DNA of 64,000 nucleotides from Symbiodinium natans (GCA_905221605.1 CAJNDS010002386.1:62001-126000); one strand, 5' to 3'. Shown: positions 35,100 to 46,614, numbered from the stretch's first letter. Made by a program: numbers and translations. Notes: generated by a model from the letters alone, not told the origin.

Positions 35100-36430
35100 T
35101 CCGAGTCTCGGTGGCGGGATGAGGGGACTTCACTTCTCGAGGTCAACACGGCTCGGCAAGCTTGCACACAGCAACTGCAAGTAGTTGTAAATGACCCCGA
35201 GCACTTGCGAGCAGCTGCGCCGTGGCTTGTGAGCAGGAGGTGCAGGTAGGCAAGGGAGACGGAGGACTGTGGGGGGGGGGCTCCAGAGGGTGCGCAGAAA
35301 TTTGTGTCAGGCATTTTGGTCCTCTGTCCTCGCTGTCATATTGGTTTTTCAACGACATGCACCTGGAGCTAGTTTAGGTCGTTTTGGAATCCTGGGACAG
35401 TGATTTTCATGTACTCACGCTCTGCAGAGTAAGGCGAGATTAGCCAGCAGCATGTGCACAGCAGAAGCACGCGTGGAACGGATTGAATACCCTTAGGCTG
35501 AAGGCAAAAACACAAGCAATAGACCAGAGACTGCAGCCAAGTATCATCTACAACGAAAGTGCGTTCGCCATCCTGGACTTGTCACAAGCCGGCACTTGCT
35601 ACATAGTCATGCCATAACATTCCACGCACGGATCGCAGCGGCACGAAGCCATGGCGTCCCGACAAGCATGGTCCTCCCAAGTGCAGAGCGGCTGCAGCAC
35701 CTTCTGGTTCTTGTTTGCCTGGGTCAAGGTGATGCTTAGGCGATCCCATGAGACCTCAGAGGCTCCGTGGATATTGGAGCCTGAGCCCGCTCGTCTACGG
35801 CGAGTTTACGGCTTCAATATAAACGTCGTCAGGGTGGATGTGGGAGACGCCAGCCATCAGGTCATCCAATGGCTGCAAGTCTACGAGAAAGAAAAAAGAA
35901 CGCCTGCCTCGACCACCGCGAGCCCAAGGAGCTCTGCCGAGCACCTATCAGCGAGTCAAAAGCGGGCACGTCAAAAGCTTCTGGGCCAACATCTCTTGCT
36001 GCGGGAGATCAAGTCCAAGGACCTTCCCTCATCCTTCCCTCCGTGCAGCGCGCACGCCGACTGTGATCTTGTCCCGTGGGTATGAACGTCATAACATGCC
36101 AAAACCGAAACCCCTTCCATGCAGTCGTGCACCCGAATACACCATAAGTTGTCCGACGAACTGAATGCTGTATTCTGCTGCATTATTTCTCTGTTTTTCT
36201 CGTCCTTTCGTTCTTTATTTCTGCCTTCCTTCCTTCCTTGCCTTCCCTTCCCTTCTCTTCCCTTTCCTTTTACTTCCCTTTCCTTTTCCTTGTACTTTTC
36301 CTTTTCCTGTTCCTTTTCCTTTTTTCCTTGTCTTTTTCCTTGTCTTGTTCGTTTTCCTTTTCCTTTCCCTACTCCTTCTGTCTTCCCTCCACGTTGCGGC
36401 CAGGTGACTGAAAGTTTAACATCAACAAGT
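35100..36430. other. Putative divergent strand-switch region
   Basis: It lies between the 5' end of the minus-strand PNPOx-like gene and the first plus-strand candidate exons. It contains a 144-codon plus frame (35651-36085) with coding-like stretches (GFNINVVRVDVGDASHQVIQ) but no recognised family, and a long pyrimidine tract at its right end. No known promoter motif is recognised. Confidence 0.35.
36186..36385. repeat. Pyrimidine-rich CCTTT/CTTCC tract
   Basis: About 200 bases almost purely T and C on the plus strand, built of TTCC and TTTTCC words. It sits between genes of opposite direction. Confidence 0.9.
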
Positions 36431-36437
36431 CCCACAG

Positions 36438-36843
36438 AGCTGAAGCCACGGCACTGACGGTACTTGACCACCCAGCCCTCAATGAGCTCCTCCGCAGAGA
36501 TGTCCCCGGAGCCACGAGGAAGCCCTTCGCGGGATCCGCTTGGGCACTTGGGGGGTTTTGACCGATGCAGGACTTGCAGAGCTCAGACATGCTCAGACTC
36601 AAGCGAGATCGCCGACTCTGCCGGGCGTGCGCGCGGCAGGCCAAGGCGACCAAGGCCCATCCTGGCGAGGGCGGCGTGACACGAGAGGAACGTCTGAGAC
36701 ACTACGCAGAAATGAAAAGGCCCATGGAACATCACAAAATCCGCCGGGACCTGGCCAGGTGTGGCTGCGAAGTCGCGGCGCTGCCTGCGGCACCGCCCGT
36801 GGCGCCGCCCGCGGCGCCGCCGACGCCACAGCTCCCTTGCTAG
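36438..36843 (+). CDS. Candidate plus-strand exons, unknown basic protein
   Basis: Two neighbouring coding-like frames. From 36438, after CCCACAG, one reads EATALTVLDHPALNELLRRD then VPGATRKPFAGSAW. From 36571, after GATGCAG, the other reads DLQSSDMLRLKRDRRLCRAC then ARQAKATK, and later TREERLRHYAEMKRPMEHHK. It reaches a GT donor candidate at 36759 (GGCCAG before GTGTGG) or runs to a TAG at 36841 through Ala-Pro repeats. The direct gap between the two frames would be a 27-nt intron, too short, so their junction is unresolved. A further frame (ETLDTKSELLKLLEVVELG) ends at 37081 and may be the last exon. No family is recognised. Confidence 0.35.
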
Positions 36844-37089
36844 GCTCAGGCTCAGAGATCACAGGCTTAGCAGAACCTGCAGAAAAACGAGACCAGAGAT
36901 GTCCTGCAAGTGTGGATCTGATGTCCATCTCCGCAGGTGGCCGATGCGTGGCGCTGGGCAGAGGTCCATTGCGGAAACTCTCGACACAAAGAGTGAGTTG
37001 CTAAAGTTACTCGAAGTGGTCGAGTTGGGAACAGTGAAACGACAACGGTTGAAGAATGCACCTCCTGCGATCTGGCTTTGAGTTCCTTC

Positions 37090-38475
37090 AGGATGCTTGA
37101 CACTGAGCCCTCGCAGCTGCATGCCTCCAAGCTGAAAGGGAACCCATGACTCAGAAGCAAAGACGGACAAAGGCAAAAGACCTGGGCGAGTTCCCCTATT
37201 CCACTATACGCCAATCAGTACGCCAATCAGTACGCCTCACTGGCCCTGTCAGGCTGCGCCGCTGCTCTTCCAGGCTCCGCGGCTGCGAGGTGGAAGAGCG
37301 TGTTATCTCAGCTGTCGCCGTGACGTTGGATGCTCTTCAAGGCTTGCTTCGAGCTCCGGTGACGTGTGCGATGTTGGCGTGCGGACATTCTCTTCAGAGA
37401 ACAGCTTTGTAGATTTGACTGTAACTCTAAGAAGCTTCAAGTCTGGGCTCCACGGCTTGCCATAATTACTGGGCTTGCCAAGCTCTGTCAACGATTCTGA
37501 CGTGGCCCAACTCTGCACTTCGCCAAACGCATCCATACTTACCCTCAAGGGTCAAGGGGTCCTCATGAGGTGCGGGCTGTCATCGTCAATTAAAGCCTTG
37601 CACTCACAGCATCACAAGTGGCACCATTGGCTTTGCCATGGGCAGTGTGAGAACATCAGTTGCTCATCCACAAAACGGGATGAGTAAGGGCCTGGCAGCA
37701 CCATGTGGCCATTTTTCCAGGATGCTTCGAACCTTCTCCACCTGACAAGAACACCCCACTCTCGGCCATCATGTGCAACTCTAGTACGTCCAGTGGATGT
37801 GCCTCCATGTGCTTCACTGCCCATGCAAGCTGCCCAGCCTGTCAGACTTGTTGCATTGCCGTAGTCACATGCAAGCTGGAGACAAAAAAAACTCCAAGTC
37901 AGTGTTGTCGAAAGCCTCTCCCTCAGGAGGTCGGGATGGCAGTTTTGCGAAGGTACCCCGCCAGCGAGGCGGTGGAACCTTGCGAAGACTGGCGCTCTGG
38001 ACGGGAAATCAAAGTGTCGACAGCTCCGACTCTTGGCTTTGGGGAGCTTGGTGTGCTTCCTATGTCCCCAGTTCACAAACACCGTCTGCTGCAATCTGTG
38101 CTCCTAGTATCGGCACAAACTGAATAGCTGCACAGGGCGAGAAGTGTGTTAAGCTTCGGGATGCTCTGGACATTCATGGGTGGGGGGGGGGGAGGCAAAG
38201 CGGCAACCCGCGGCAACCCGCGGCAACGCTCTGGGGAAACAATGGAAGCACTTCTCTGAGGAATGCGCGTAGCTCGGCCCGGTCTCCTCGAACAAGAGCT
38301 GAACGAATTGAACGAGTCTTCGGGTTTGGGAAGAAGAGATGCTTTGGACATGCACGCATAGGCAGAACAATCATTATGATGTGCACAAACGAATTCCAAC
38401 AAATTCGGAATCTGCAAAGGCTGCCCAAATGAGTTGCTTTTCTCGTTTGCAGGCACGCAAAGCTTGTCTCTGGAA
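37090..38475. other. No supported gene
   Basis: A 160-codon minus frame (37612-38094) and a 140-codon plus frame (37705-38127) overlap fully; neither has motifs. A G run at 38181-38191 and a 10-bp repeat at 38199-38228 (CGGCAACCCG, three copies) are present. Confidence 0.5.
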
Positions 38476-38478
38476 GTG

Positions 38479-38649
38479 AGCTCGCGATTTGCAGGAGTGC
38501 AACGGAGCGCACATTCCCCGGAGGCTGCTCCACGGTCAGATGGTCATCCGGTCCTTCAAGAACTCCAGGGGCATAAGGGCACTTTGCTGCTGGACATGAT
38601 CGAGGACCGGCGTCGGCAGATCACCGTGGCGGTCGGTACCGAACTGTGA
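38479..38649 (+). CDS. Candidate exon, unknown
   Basis: After a TTTGCAG acceptor on the plus strand, two frames look coding: one begins ECNGAHIPRRLLHGQMVIRS, the other contains LQELQGHKGTLLLDMIEDRR and RQITVAVGTEL with a TGA at 38649. They are one base apart, so an undetected intron or a damaged gene is possible. No family is recognised. Confidence 0.25.
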   Translation, partial: SSRFAGVQRSAHSPEAAPRSDGHPVLQELQGHKGTLLLDMIEDRRRQITVAVGTEL

Positions 38650-39149
38650 GCTTCTTCCAGACAAAGGGTGCTGGGTCCTGACCAAAAGAGGAGAAAGGCA
38701 GGTGGTGGCATGATAGAGGCTGCAGCCAGCCAAAACATGCCGAGACTCGCATGAAGCAATCGGCATTTGACCGGCAAAGGGGCTTGGAAGCCACACCAAT
38801 AGTAAACACACAAAACGCGGGGGTGCTTCGGATTTTTGGTCGGTCCTGGCCCCAGAAACTGGAAGAGGCTTCCAGCCTGACCTGGTCACCTCCTCGGCTG
38901 CCGCTTGATGCTCAGCTTGACTCAAGGTATCACAGTGCGGCATTTCGACTTCCTCCTCCTTGTCGCTCCATTGCCGCTACTGTCAGGTAGTTGAATCCTG
39001 TTCTGTATGCGTCAGGCAGGCCTAAGCAGTCCATCACTCAGCAGGGGAGCTGTAGCAGCCTTCGCGAACCAGATTCGCTAACCTTGGACAAGCATGCAGC
39101 ACAGTCTCACATATAGACGTTACTCTCGCAACGTAAACTGTCGCCACAT

Positions 39150-39351
39150 CCTACGATACAATGCAACGCACAAGCCCAGCGGCCCAGCGCCGACACCAGG
39201 GCCACGCAAGAACTCTCTGACACGCGCAGCGACGTCGATACGCCGACCGGGGTCCGACGGGTGGCCGTACCTGAGCACTTGCAAAGGCCGACGTGGACTC
39301 GCATTTGCTACTCCTTGCTTCTCATTGCATTCTTTGCCCTCATGCTGTGCA
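39150..39351 (+). CDS. Candidate exon with a single membrane helix
   Basis: The plus-strand frame runs through SADTRATQELSDTRSDVDTP, VRRVAVPEHLQRPTWTRICY and a hydrophobic helix SLLLIAFFALMLC, ending at a possible GC donor (TGTGCAG before GCTCAA). Third positions are GC-rich and the charge pattern fits a type II or tail-anchored membrane protein. Without the splice the frame continues to 39566. A separate 191-codon frame overlaps it and looks less like protein. No family is recognised. Confidence 0.3.
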
Positions 39352-40051
39352 GGCTCAACACTTCAACACTGGCCCGACGTTTGGATCCCACGGCGGGCTC
39401 TCAGCGTATGCTTAACTTCCCAACAAAAGGCTCCTCACAAGGAGCTTTCGCCAAAACCGCGAATAGCGTCAAACTGCAGAGATCTGAGGCCCGCCGAGAA
39501 AAACATCAACAACATGGATTCAGCCACGGGGCCAAGCCTCCAAGATCTGAATCTGGCCTGCAATGACCACCACATGTACTGCAAGGAACTGCTAAGCCCA
39601 AAGCCTTTGCGCATCTCACAAGCACTCAGCCACCCCTGCCAAAATCCACCAACCAAGTCGGCTAGCTGAAGGTTTTCCCTGTTATCGAGCATAGGCATAG
39701 GCCTTCTGAAAGTGTCCCACAAGGCACACAGCTGCTTTTCGGCCAGCTACGCTTCGATCTGAAAGGTTCAGGATTCAGGGAATTCTCAGATAGTCAGAGT
39801 ACAGAATCGAGAAACTCTGAAGCTCCGAGTTGCCGTTTCTGGGCAAGAGAACCTCTGTAGGCCAGGCCGAGGCTTGCCCAAATCTGCCGGACCTGCGACA
39901 CGAAACTCACCGCACCAACAACAAAAGAAACGTGTAGGACGCGTAGGCTCACCGCTCCTGGATCGTGGACATGTTTACACACGAACCCAACCACGGCACA
40001 CCCCGTGAACAAGGATGATACAGGCCTGCGAAGTGAAGGGAGAAACTGTGA

Positions 40052-40103
40052 TGAAGCCCTCCGAAGCCTTCTGAAGCCTTCTGAAGCCTTCTGAAGCCTT
40101 CCC
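40052..40103. repeat. 10-bp palindromic tandem repeat
   Basis: The unit GAAGCCTTCT occurs four to five times with one diverged copy at the left. GAAGCCTTC is nearly its own reverse complement. The same word recurs at about 32105-32150. Confidence 0.85.
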
Positions 40104-40711
40104 TCATCTAGTTCCAAGTCCGGCACATCTCGGCCGGTAGAAAGCTGGCCCAAGCGCTGACTGTCACATTACCTGCTGCAAGCTGACTGAGAAAGTGCCA
40201 TGGGTCGCCCAACCTGCCGCCCTAGGCCAGACATTTGACGATGGCTTTACAAAGACACTCGAAGTGAGGTATAGTGAGCAAGATAGCAGTATTTCAACAG
40301 AGACCCAACGCAGCTGCCTTGGTCATCCGTCTCGGTTTCAGGTGCCACATACTCCTCAGATGACAACATTGAGCAAGCCATGGCAAGCCCAGCCATCCCC
40401 ACCCCCTAACGCCGACAGGCAAGGTCTGTGAATTGGCGTGCACTTGGCTCTGAGTTCAGCCATCAATGGACACCTGGAACACGGACTTTGGAAGGAGAAC
40501 GCATCAAAACGCAGTTCATCAGATCCAGGTGAGAGCTTGTTACATCCGAGCATCATCAGTGCATCGTGGATAAACAATAACAAACAAGAATGATCGTGGC
40601 ATGGACATACCACTGACATCACGATGCTTCGGCGACACAAGGGTCCTTTCGGAACCTAGCAAGACCGTCTTGAACCCAGAAAAACGACAAGGGCTGTCAT
40701 TAACATCGCTA

Positions 40712-41227
40712 GAGTGTACAGGCTTGCTGACCCTGACAGGAGAATTCATGACTCCCATGTGTGCACTTTTATTGAAAGCTTCTTTTGGGGCCACATGTCT
40801 TGGCTGCAAGAAGGGGTTCTGGGCATTGCAGCACGGCGCCTGCAAATGCAAAAAGGTGTCGACCACACTGAGCCTTCTGTGACAATGGGCATGGATGGGT
40901 GTGGAGCTCAGGCGCGAACTTTGTTTACAAACCTGTAAAGAAAGCACAGGGGGCGCGTGTCTCGTTGGCAGAAACGTGTCTGATCACAATGATTCTTGTA
41001 GCAATAAGCAGGAACGGGATGGAAGTGGCCACCCGACCACGTGCTGTTGCATTCTGTTTGCCTACGGGCGCCCTGACAGCATAGCCCAAACTGTGCAGCA
41101 AAAGTGCAGAGCAACGCACCTGAGGAGTCACGGGCAGAGCACAACCCCCAAAAGGCCAGCAAAGGCACTCCAGGAAACGCCAGGGCGATTACTTAGTGCC
41201 GACTTCTTCTTATCCGTGTTCCAATAG
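40712..41227 (+). CDS. Candidate exons, unknown membrane-associated protein
   Basis: A plus frame from about 40712 reads YRLADPDRRIHDSHVCTFIE then SFFWGHMSWLQEGVLGIAAR, ending AAAAAG at a GT donor (40856). After a 94-nt gap and CACAG acceptor, the phase-matched frame continues GACLVGRNVSDHNDSCSN toward 41227. Another frame there contains a hydrophobic stretch (TCLITMILVAI) ending at 41084. The first exon looks convincingly coding; the continuation is uncertain. No family can be named with confidence. Confidence 0.3.
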
Positions 41228-41559
41228 AGGAGGAAGGGTGCACTGAGAAATACTGAAACAGACGCTGGTATGTCACAGCATAGCTGCGGCGCACATTGCT
41301 GGCATTCATTGCCATTCTGTGCGCAACGCCTGCATTATCTGCATTTCCGACAATGTTCGTTCGGTCACGCAAGCTTGGCTTTGGGGCGTGGCTGACTGGA
41401 AGCAAGGCGGCCGCCGAATTCACGAACACATGAGAGAGCTACACAATCTACAGAGTCGCGGTTGCGAAAGAATGCCAAGCAAGCGAGAGCCGGCGGGTAA
41501 TCAGGAAGATGCAAGAAATGAGGACAGGGCTGTGATTCTACAGGGGGACCGGACAGAGG

Positions 41560-41898
41560 ATGCCAAGGCTGTTGCCCACTCCCAGGACTGCCCAGCTTGC
41601 AAAATGCCAGGGCTCAGGGTTGGCCTCCGTGTGCCCGCGGACGGCGCCGTGGAGGCCCAAGCCCGGGCCCAAGCCTGGGCCCGGGCCCGGGCCGTGGCAG
41701 CGCAGCGGCATCATCCCTTGGCAGGTGGCAGCTGAGGGCGCAGAGCCAAGGGAAGAGCTAAGGGAGCAGCTAAGGGAGGCTTTTGAGCTATTGAGCCGCT
41801 GGGTGCTTTCGGGGCTGTCCGGCCTGCTACCGCAACGGCACTACCATCGCAAGCGGCACTGGCACTACCAGCACTGCCGGCAGCTGAGCCAAATCTGA
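41560..41898 (+). CDS. Candidate exon, Pro/Gly-rich then amphipathic helix
   Basis: The plus frame has PRPGPKPGP-type low complexity followed by VAAEGAEPREELREQLREAF and ELLSRWVLSGLSGLLPQ, an amphipathic helix, and a stop at 41898. The segment is among the most GC-rich in the window. The opposite strand is also open (85 codons), so coding direction is judged only from the helix. No family is recognised. Confidence 0.25.
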   Translation: MPRLLPTPRTAQLAKCQGSGLASVCPRTAPWRPKPGPKPGPGPGPWQRSGIIPWQVAAEGAEPREELREQLREAFELLSRWVLSGLSGLLPQRHYHRKRHWHYQHCRQLSQI

Positions 41899-41899
41899 C

Positions 41900-42660
41900 T
41901 GCAGGCATCCGTGGTCGTGGCAAACAGGCAACACACCTGAACCTGTCGGAAGTACAAGGTGAAGGCAACGTGATCCCAAGTTATCGACTGACATCAGCTT
42001 GAATATCTACTGAACTGTTGCTGTGGAGTGCGGAGTTTGTGTTCAGCAGCAATTTTCCCTTCTCCCCACCGAGGCCAAAAGCAAGTTCGAAACGGATGCA
42101 CACCTAGACCTGTTCTGATCTTCAACCCTCTCGGCAAAGTCAGAGTCTCCTCGGCATGCAAAGTGCTGTGTCGGAGCGAGCTCACCTCAGTGAAGCGCTC
42201 TGGGATCAATGCAGTGTAGTGAAGTATACAGTGATGCCTAGTGTGAACGCCTAAGCGGGTTCCACAAAATCATGCCCCAAGTGTCCCATAAACTATGGCA
42301 CCGTAGCGGGCACTCCAGCGATACTCTGCAGGACCCTCTGTCTGGGAGAGCGTTCCAGGGATTCTGTGTAGGATTCTCTGGAGGCACTCCAGGCAGTCTC
42401 TTGTGGTGTTTTTCGCATTTTCGCAGGGTTCACTGAGAAATTCTCTCTGAGTACGGGAGACCTGGATGAGAGGAATAGAGGAGTGAAGATCTAGCAACCC
42501 CACACCAAGGGTCGGGAATAAATGTCTCCAAGGAGGGTACTGACAATATGGAGCTGTACGCAGCTTCCCTCCAGGCCATGCTGTCAGAACCAGCCGAGGA
42601 AGACTGCTAAGTGGTTGTGATGTCACCTGGTGTCGGCTCCCTCTCCAGGGTGCGGGGGAG
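41900..42660. other. Convergent strand-switch region, no gene seen
   Basis: It separates the plus-strand candidate block from minus-strand candidates. A 133-codon minus frame at 42270-42671 shows no motif. No other supported feature. Confidence 0.35.
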
Positions 42661-42727
42661 TACCAAAGCACCGTAGCCTCTCGCGGAACTCAAGATAGGC
42701 CGCGCTAAAGCTAAGCACAAGACTCCA

Positions 42728-42970
42728 GAACTAAACAGCCATACCACCCCTCATAGCTACCTCACTCCAGAACTGGGAGAACGACTGCCACGCATCCAAC
42801 TGCCAAGCCATGTCGCTGCCAGCGTACCTGATCAAGCTTGTCACTGCCATCAGCGCGCCCCGAGTCAGAGATAAGCGATGCTGAACACGATGAGATCGCA
42901 CCCCGCGACGTCCGAAGAGGCGAAACCTCGGCAAGATGCCGACATGCTACGGGGGAGTTCTTCACTGCAA
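42728..42970 (-). CDS. Candidate exon(s), unknown
   Basis: The minus frame reads SPVACRHLAEVSPLRTSRGA then ASLISDSGRADGSDKLDQ up to a GTACGC donor-like site. A second short frame, LDAWQSFSQFWSE, sits between CTTGGCAG and GTAGCT. The gap between them is only 28 nt, too short for an intron, so both cannot be neighbouring exons; unspliced reading runs to a TGA at 42762. Further left AAYLEFRERLRC may be another exon. The region is probably coding; the structure is unresolved. Confidence 0.25.
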
Positions 42971-42979
42971 TTACGCTTG

Positions 42980-45270
42980 CTTGGGACTGCGACTTTGATG
43001 CGAGCTGGGAGTATATATGTGAGATGCCCAGTGAACAGCCGAAACGGACTTGGCAAACACTCGTCCGTCACGCATGTTCACTGCTTTAAATCATCTTGCA
43101 AGGGCACCGCGGCCAATGAAGAGACTCGTTAATAGCATGAAGTTTGGGCCGCGTGTGCAATAGCACGCACATTGGTCCCAAAACATTGCAATGTGAAAAA
43201 GGCTTGGTTTTGGTACCTGGTCGCATCCATGATTTGGTCAAATGACACGGGTGGCACAAAACCCATGCCAATTAAGACACTTATTCTCCAGCAAGGCTGT
43301 TGCTTACACCATGTAAGCAGCATCCCAACCCTCTGTTGCTGAAAGCTTGCACGAGTGCACAACAAAACTGGTCGGACAATAAAACACCAGGCACAACATT
43401 AGCGTGCAAACCGGTCAACCATGAGTTATTGCCAATCGCCAATCTAAGCATCCAAACTAATACACACGACCACCAGATGCTCACAGCGATAACGCACTTT
43501 TTGGAAACTTACCCAAAAACCCAAAGCCAGATCTCACAGTGTCGCCGACTGTTGGAGAGGAAAGAAAGCATGGACCAGTAGCGCGGCAACCGACATCGGT
43601 TGCGATCTCAAGCATCTTGAGTCTCAACCTTTTCTGTGTTTGGTCTTCATGAACAATAGTCATGCTGAAATGTGATGGTAAATGTGGCTCTTAAGGTCTT
43701 AAAGACGAAAGGACGCTGATGCCTGAAACTCTTCAGATGAGACATCGGCATCTTGAACTTGATGCATTTGACAGGTCTCAGCTATGCAAGCGAGGCGCCC
43801 ACGCATGGCTCCCAAATGCGCTCAATTAGGCTGCTGCAGGCTTGATTTCGGCGGAGGATCCAGCATCTGCAGCGCTGTGCGCGAAATCTTCGTAATCATG
43901 GTCAACAACAGATGAAGTGAACAAAGCCTGCTGCTTCTAGACTAGCAACCTGAACGAAGAGGCAACAGTTAAGGACCACAGATCTACATCTGTGGCCAGT
44001 ACGGCTCTGCTCTGTCTCCTGCTTGTGTTCACTTTGATGAACTTTGCTGTCAGCTCCCGCAGAGCTTGAGACAGGCACATGGCCATAGCACTCACAGCAC
44101 CCATAGCATCTCCAGCTTCTCTCCCCTCAAAGAGTTCTTACACATCTCTCTCGCAGGCTGCAACGTGCTTTCGCCTTGGCAGGGCAGCTCTGGTCCAGGC
44201 GTCTGGCGCAAACTGGGGTGATGGCTATTCTGCCACAAAGCCTACTTCCAGGACCTGACAGGAAAAGAAGCTGTAGGCATGATAATCAGTGATGATCTTT
44301 CCTCTGGCCTCCTGTGTCCGACGGCATGGAAAACCTTTGCACGTCGAAGTTGTTGCAGGTACCAACCCATGCATTTTATTCCCTGGCGAGTGAGATGAAG
44401 CAGTTGCTTGCGGCGAGTCGGGTTAGGCCACCGCTCGCCGTCAAACGTACCATCTCAAACCCACCAAGAAACACAAAAGAAAGTTAAAGAACGCAGTACA
44501 AGACTGATGCACGCAACAGCCTTCAGATGATTCCAGCACCACTTGATTGAAATGAGTTTCGGCTGCCTTCTGGCTGCCTTCTGAGTACTTCGGCAAGCAC
44601 TTGGTAAGAAAAGAAGGACAATGATTCTCACAAAGGGAGCTGGCGTTAAGCGCACGATTGCACACTCTGGCACACATGCACCCCGCCACGCTCGGTCTAA
44701 GAATAATTGCAAGCAATGCGGGACGTAGGCAAACATCCCTCAGCGCAGACTGTCCTATAGCAAAGACTAAATGAAACATGTGACTAATTGTTGACCTCAT
44801 TCTCTCGGGATGCATGAAGAACGGAGAAAGAAAACAACACAGTCTCGTCCACACCCCGCACTGCTACTGCTACTGGACTGCACCGTAGGAAATGCTTCGA
44901 GAAACAAGACCAAAAAAACGGTGCATAGAATCGCTGAGGAAGCTGCCACCCGATCCATTTGACCAGTTGACGAATAGAAGCGAGCCAAAACGAACCGCAA
45001 AGCACAGCAAGCGGTATGTTCCGGCGTTGCTTGGAAAATGTGACAACCGCGCATCCCTCAGCATGCCGCATGTCTTGAGGTGAAGCCGCACTTCACAATT
45101 CAGAAGGGTTGAAAAAGGATCCAATTTCCCGCAGTCTCGCCTCATCAGTCTCATCTCCTTGTATTCTCATGGCATGGTTTTGTGTTGATCTCCTGTTCTT
45201 CATTACATGAAAAGCGAAGTGGCGGGCATTACAACCCCTGAGTTCGTGAAGGTACTGGCTCGGCACTCGC
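42980..45270. other. No supported gene
   Basis: Only short overlapping frames on both strands, without motif or paired splice signals. Confidence 0.5.
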
Positions 45271-45273
45271 AAA

Positions 45274-45460
45274 CTACAATGAAAAAATGAGGAAGTCGGC
45301 CGTTTGTACACGGAAGTAGCGGCGGATCTGTTCAGCCTCCTCATCAGATGCGAGTCGTGCACGTGGAAGACCTTGTGCAAGTGCGTGTCTGAACTGCTGA
45401 TTCAAGAAGCCCTCTGTTGCAAGGCTCAGAAGCAAGCGCCCTACATGAACCCCTGGCACC
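45274..45460 (-). CDS. Candidate terminal exon, helical, unknown
   Basis: The minus frame reads GVHVGRLLLSLATEGFLNQQ, FRHALAQGLPRARLASDEEA and EQIRRYFRVQTADF before a TAG at 45274. The residue mix looks like a folded helical segment rather than chance. The 5' acceptor is unclear. No family is recognised. Confidence 0.3.
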
Positions 45461-45570
45461 CGCCAAAACATAGTGCAAAACTGCTATTACAGTCTGGCTT
45501 GTGGCATTTTGGCTTCGATGGCTTCGCAGCTATGGTAGATACACTCTGAATCATGAAAGGCACACATGTT

Positions 45571-45633
45571 CTGCGCAAGCTGCGCAAGCTGCGCAAGCTG
45601 CGCAAGCTGCGCAAGCTGCGCAAGCTGCACAAG
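45571..45633. repeat. 9-bp tandem repeat CTGCGCAAG, seven copies
   Basis: Six exact copies and one variant (CTGCACAAG). The length is a multiple of three with no stop in several frames, giving Ala-Gln-Ala on the plus strand or Leu-Ala-Gln on the minus strand. Whether it is translated cannot be decided; the minus frame continues into NMCAFHDSECIYHSC. Confidence 0.9.
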
Positions 45634-46317
45634 CACAAGCAATAATCCAATTTCACTACGCTCATCCCAATACTGCGCCTCCGCATGTGAGTGCCGTCCC
45701 AGCGCTCGTTGCACTGCGTGGTCCAGCCTTAAACAACAACGTGTGGTGCAAACAGAAGAAGGCCGCAAAGCAGGCTGATGCTGTGATACTTGCAACGTAA
45801 CTAGTCGGGGCCAGTTGTCAGCTTCGTCGAAGTTCATCTGGAACATCAAGATTCGCTATGCAACTGAACTTCAGGGTCTAACCACTTAGCAAGCAAAGAG
45901 TGTCCCAATGATCCAAAAGCCAGACCTACTGCCATTGATTCAGTATATTCAATAGCGAACTTCAGCACAGTTGCAGGCTCCTCGGAGGCTTCGCCGTGTG
46001 TTCTCAAGTCCTGCCAGAGGGCACTCCGCATCAACGCAGGGCCAGGTGGCAGGATGCTCGTTGTGCTGCTGAAGTGGCGGGGGGCTTGCGTTGCTCGAGA
46101 TGACAATCCACCAGGCCTGGTCCGTACCCTTGTCCGCGCTTCGGTACAGAGCCTCTACCGGCGAAGGCTTGAGCGGCTTGAGCGGCTCGGGAGTTAAGAG
46201 CTGAAAGGTTGGGTCGAGGATTTCCCCTGAACAAGATAGCAGCTCGCTGCTGAATACGTACAAACGACGGACGTTCCTGTACTGCACACACTCATATCAC
46301 GAATCCCACTCACTTCA

Positions 46318-46614
46318 TCACCGAATCATCACCTTGACCCGCAAACCCTCATAACCAACATATTCCACATGCTGGGCAACCTGCAAGCCCTCTCGAAGCG
46401 CCCTGCTCTGAACCCCACCCGCCTCAGCCTGCCTCAGATGCTTTGGTTCAGCTACGGCGTTTGTTAGGTTTGGGACTTGGCAAAAGAAGGCTGATCCAGA
46501 GAAAGAAACCACACATGGAAGAACACATGCAAGCCGCCGCATCGCCCACTGCATCATTGCCGGGGTGACATACAGCCGGATCATCCTGTTGATGTCCGCA
46601 GGCTGTCCGTTCTC
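46318..46614 (-). CDS. Candidate terminal exon, unknown protein
   Basis: The minus frame opens after ACTGAG with ENGQPADINRMIRLYVTPAM, then MQWAMRRLACVLPCVVSF with a hydrophobic segment, and ends ALREGLQVAQHVEYVGYEGL RVKVMIR before the stop at 46318. Just upstream another frame (VSEDARDASHVLVLVLGLVA then FSGDQLDFTSVNATDDLDL) may be a preceding exon in a different phase. It lies 0.4 kb downstream of the Mei2-like RRM exon on the same strand and could be its C-terminal part. No family is recognised. Confidence 0.35.
   Translation of the reverse strand, partial: ENGQPADINRMIRLYVTPAMMQWAMRRLACVLPCVVSFSGSAFFCQVPNLTNAVAEPKHLRQAEAGGVQSRALREGLQVAQHVEYVGYEGLRVKVMIR

Noticed and set aside
39094-39669. 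191-codon plus frame
   Set aside because: An overlapping frame one base away contains a better membrane helix and coding pattern; this one looks like its shadow.
42761-42828. Two phase-0 exons LDQ and LDAWQSFSQFWSE as neighbours
   Set aside because: The intron between them would be 28 nt, shorter than any other here and unlikely to be spliced.
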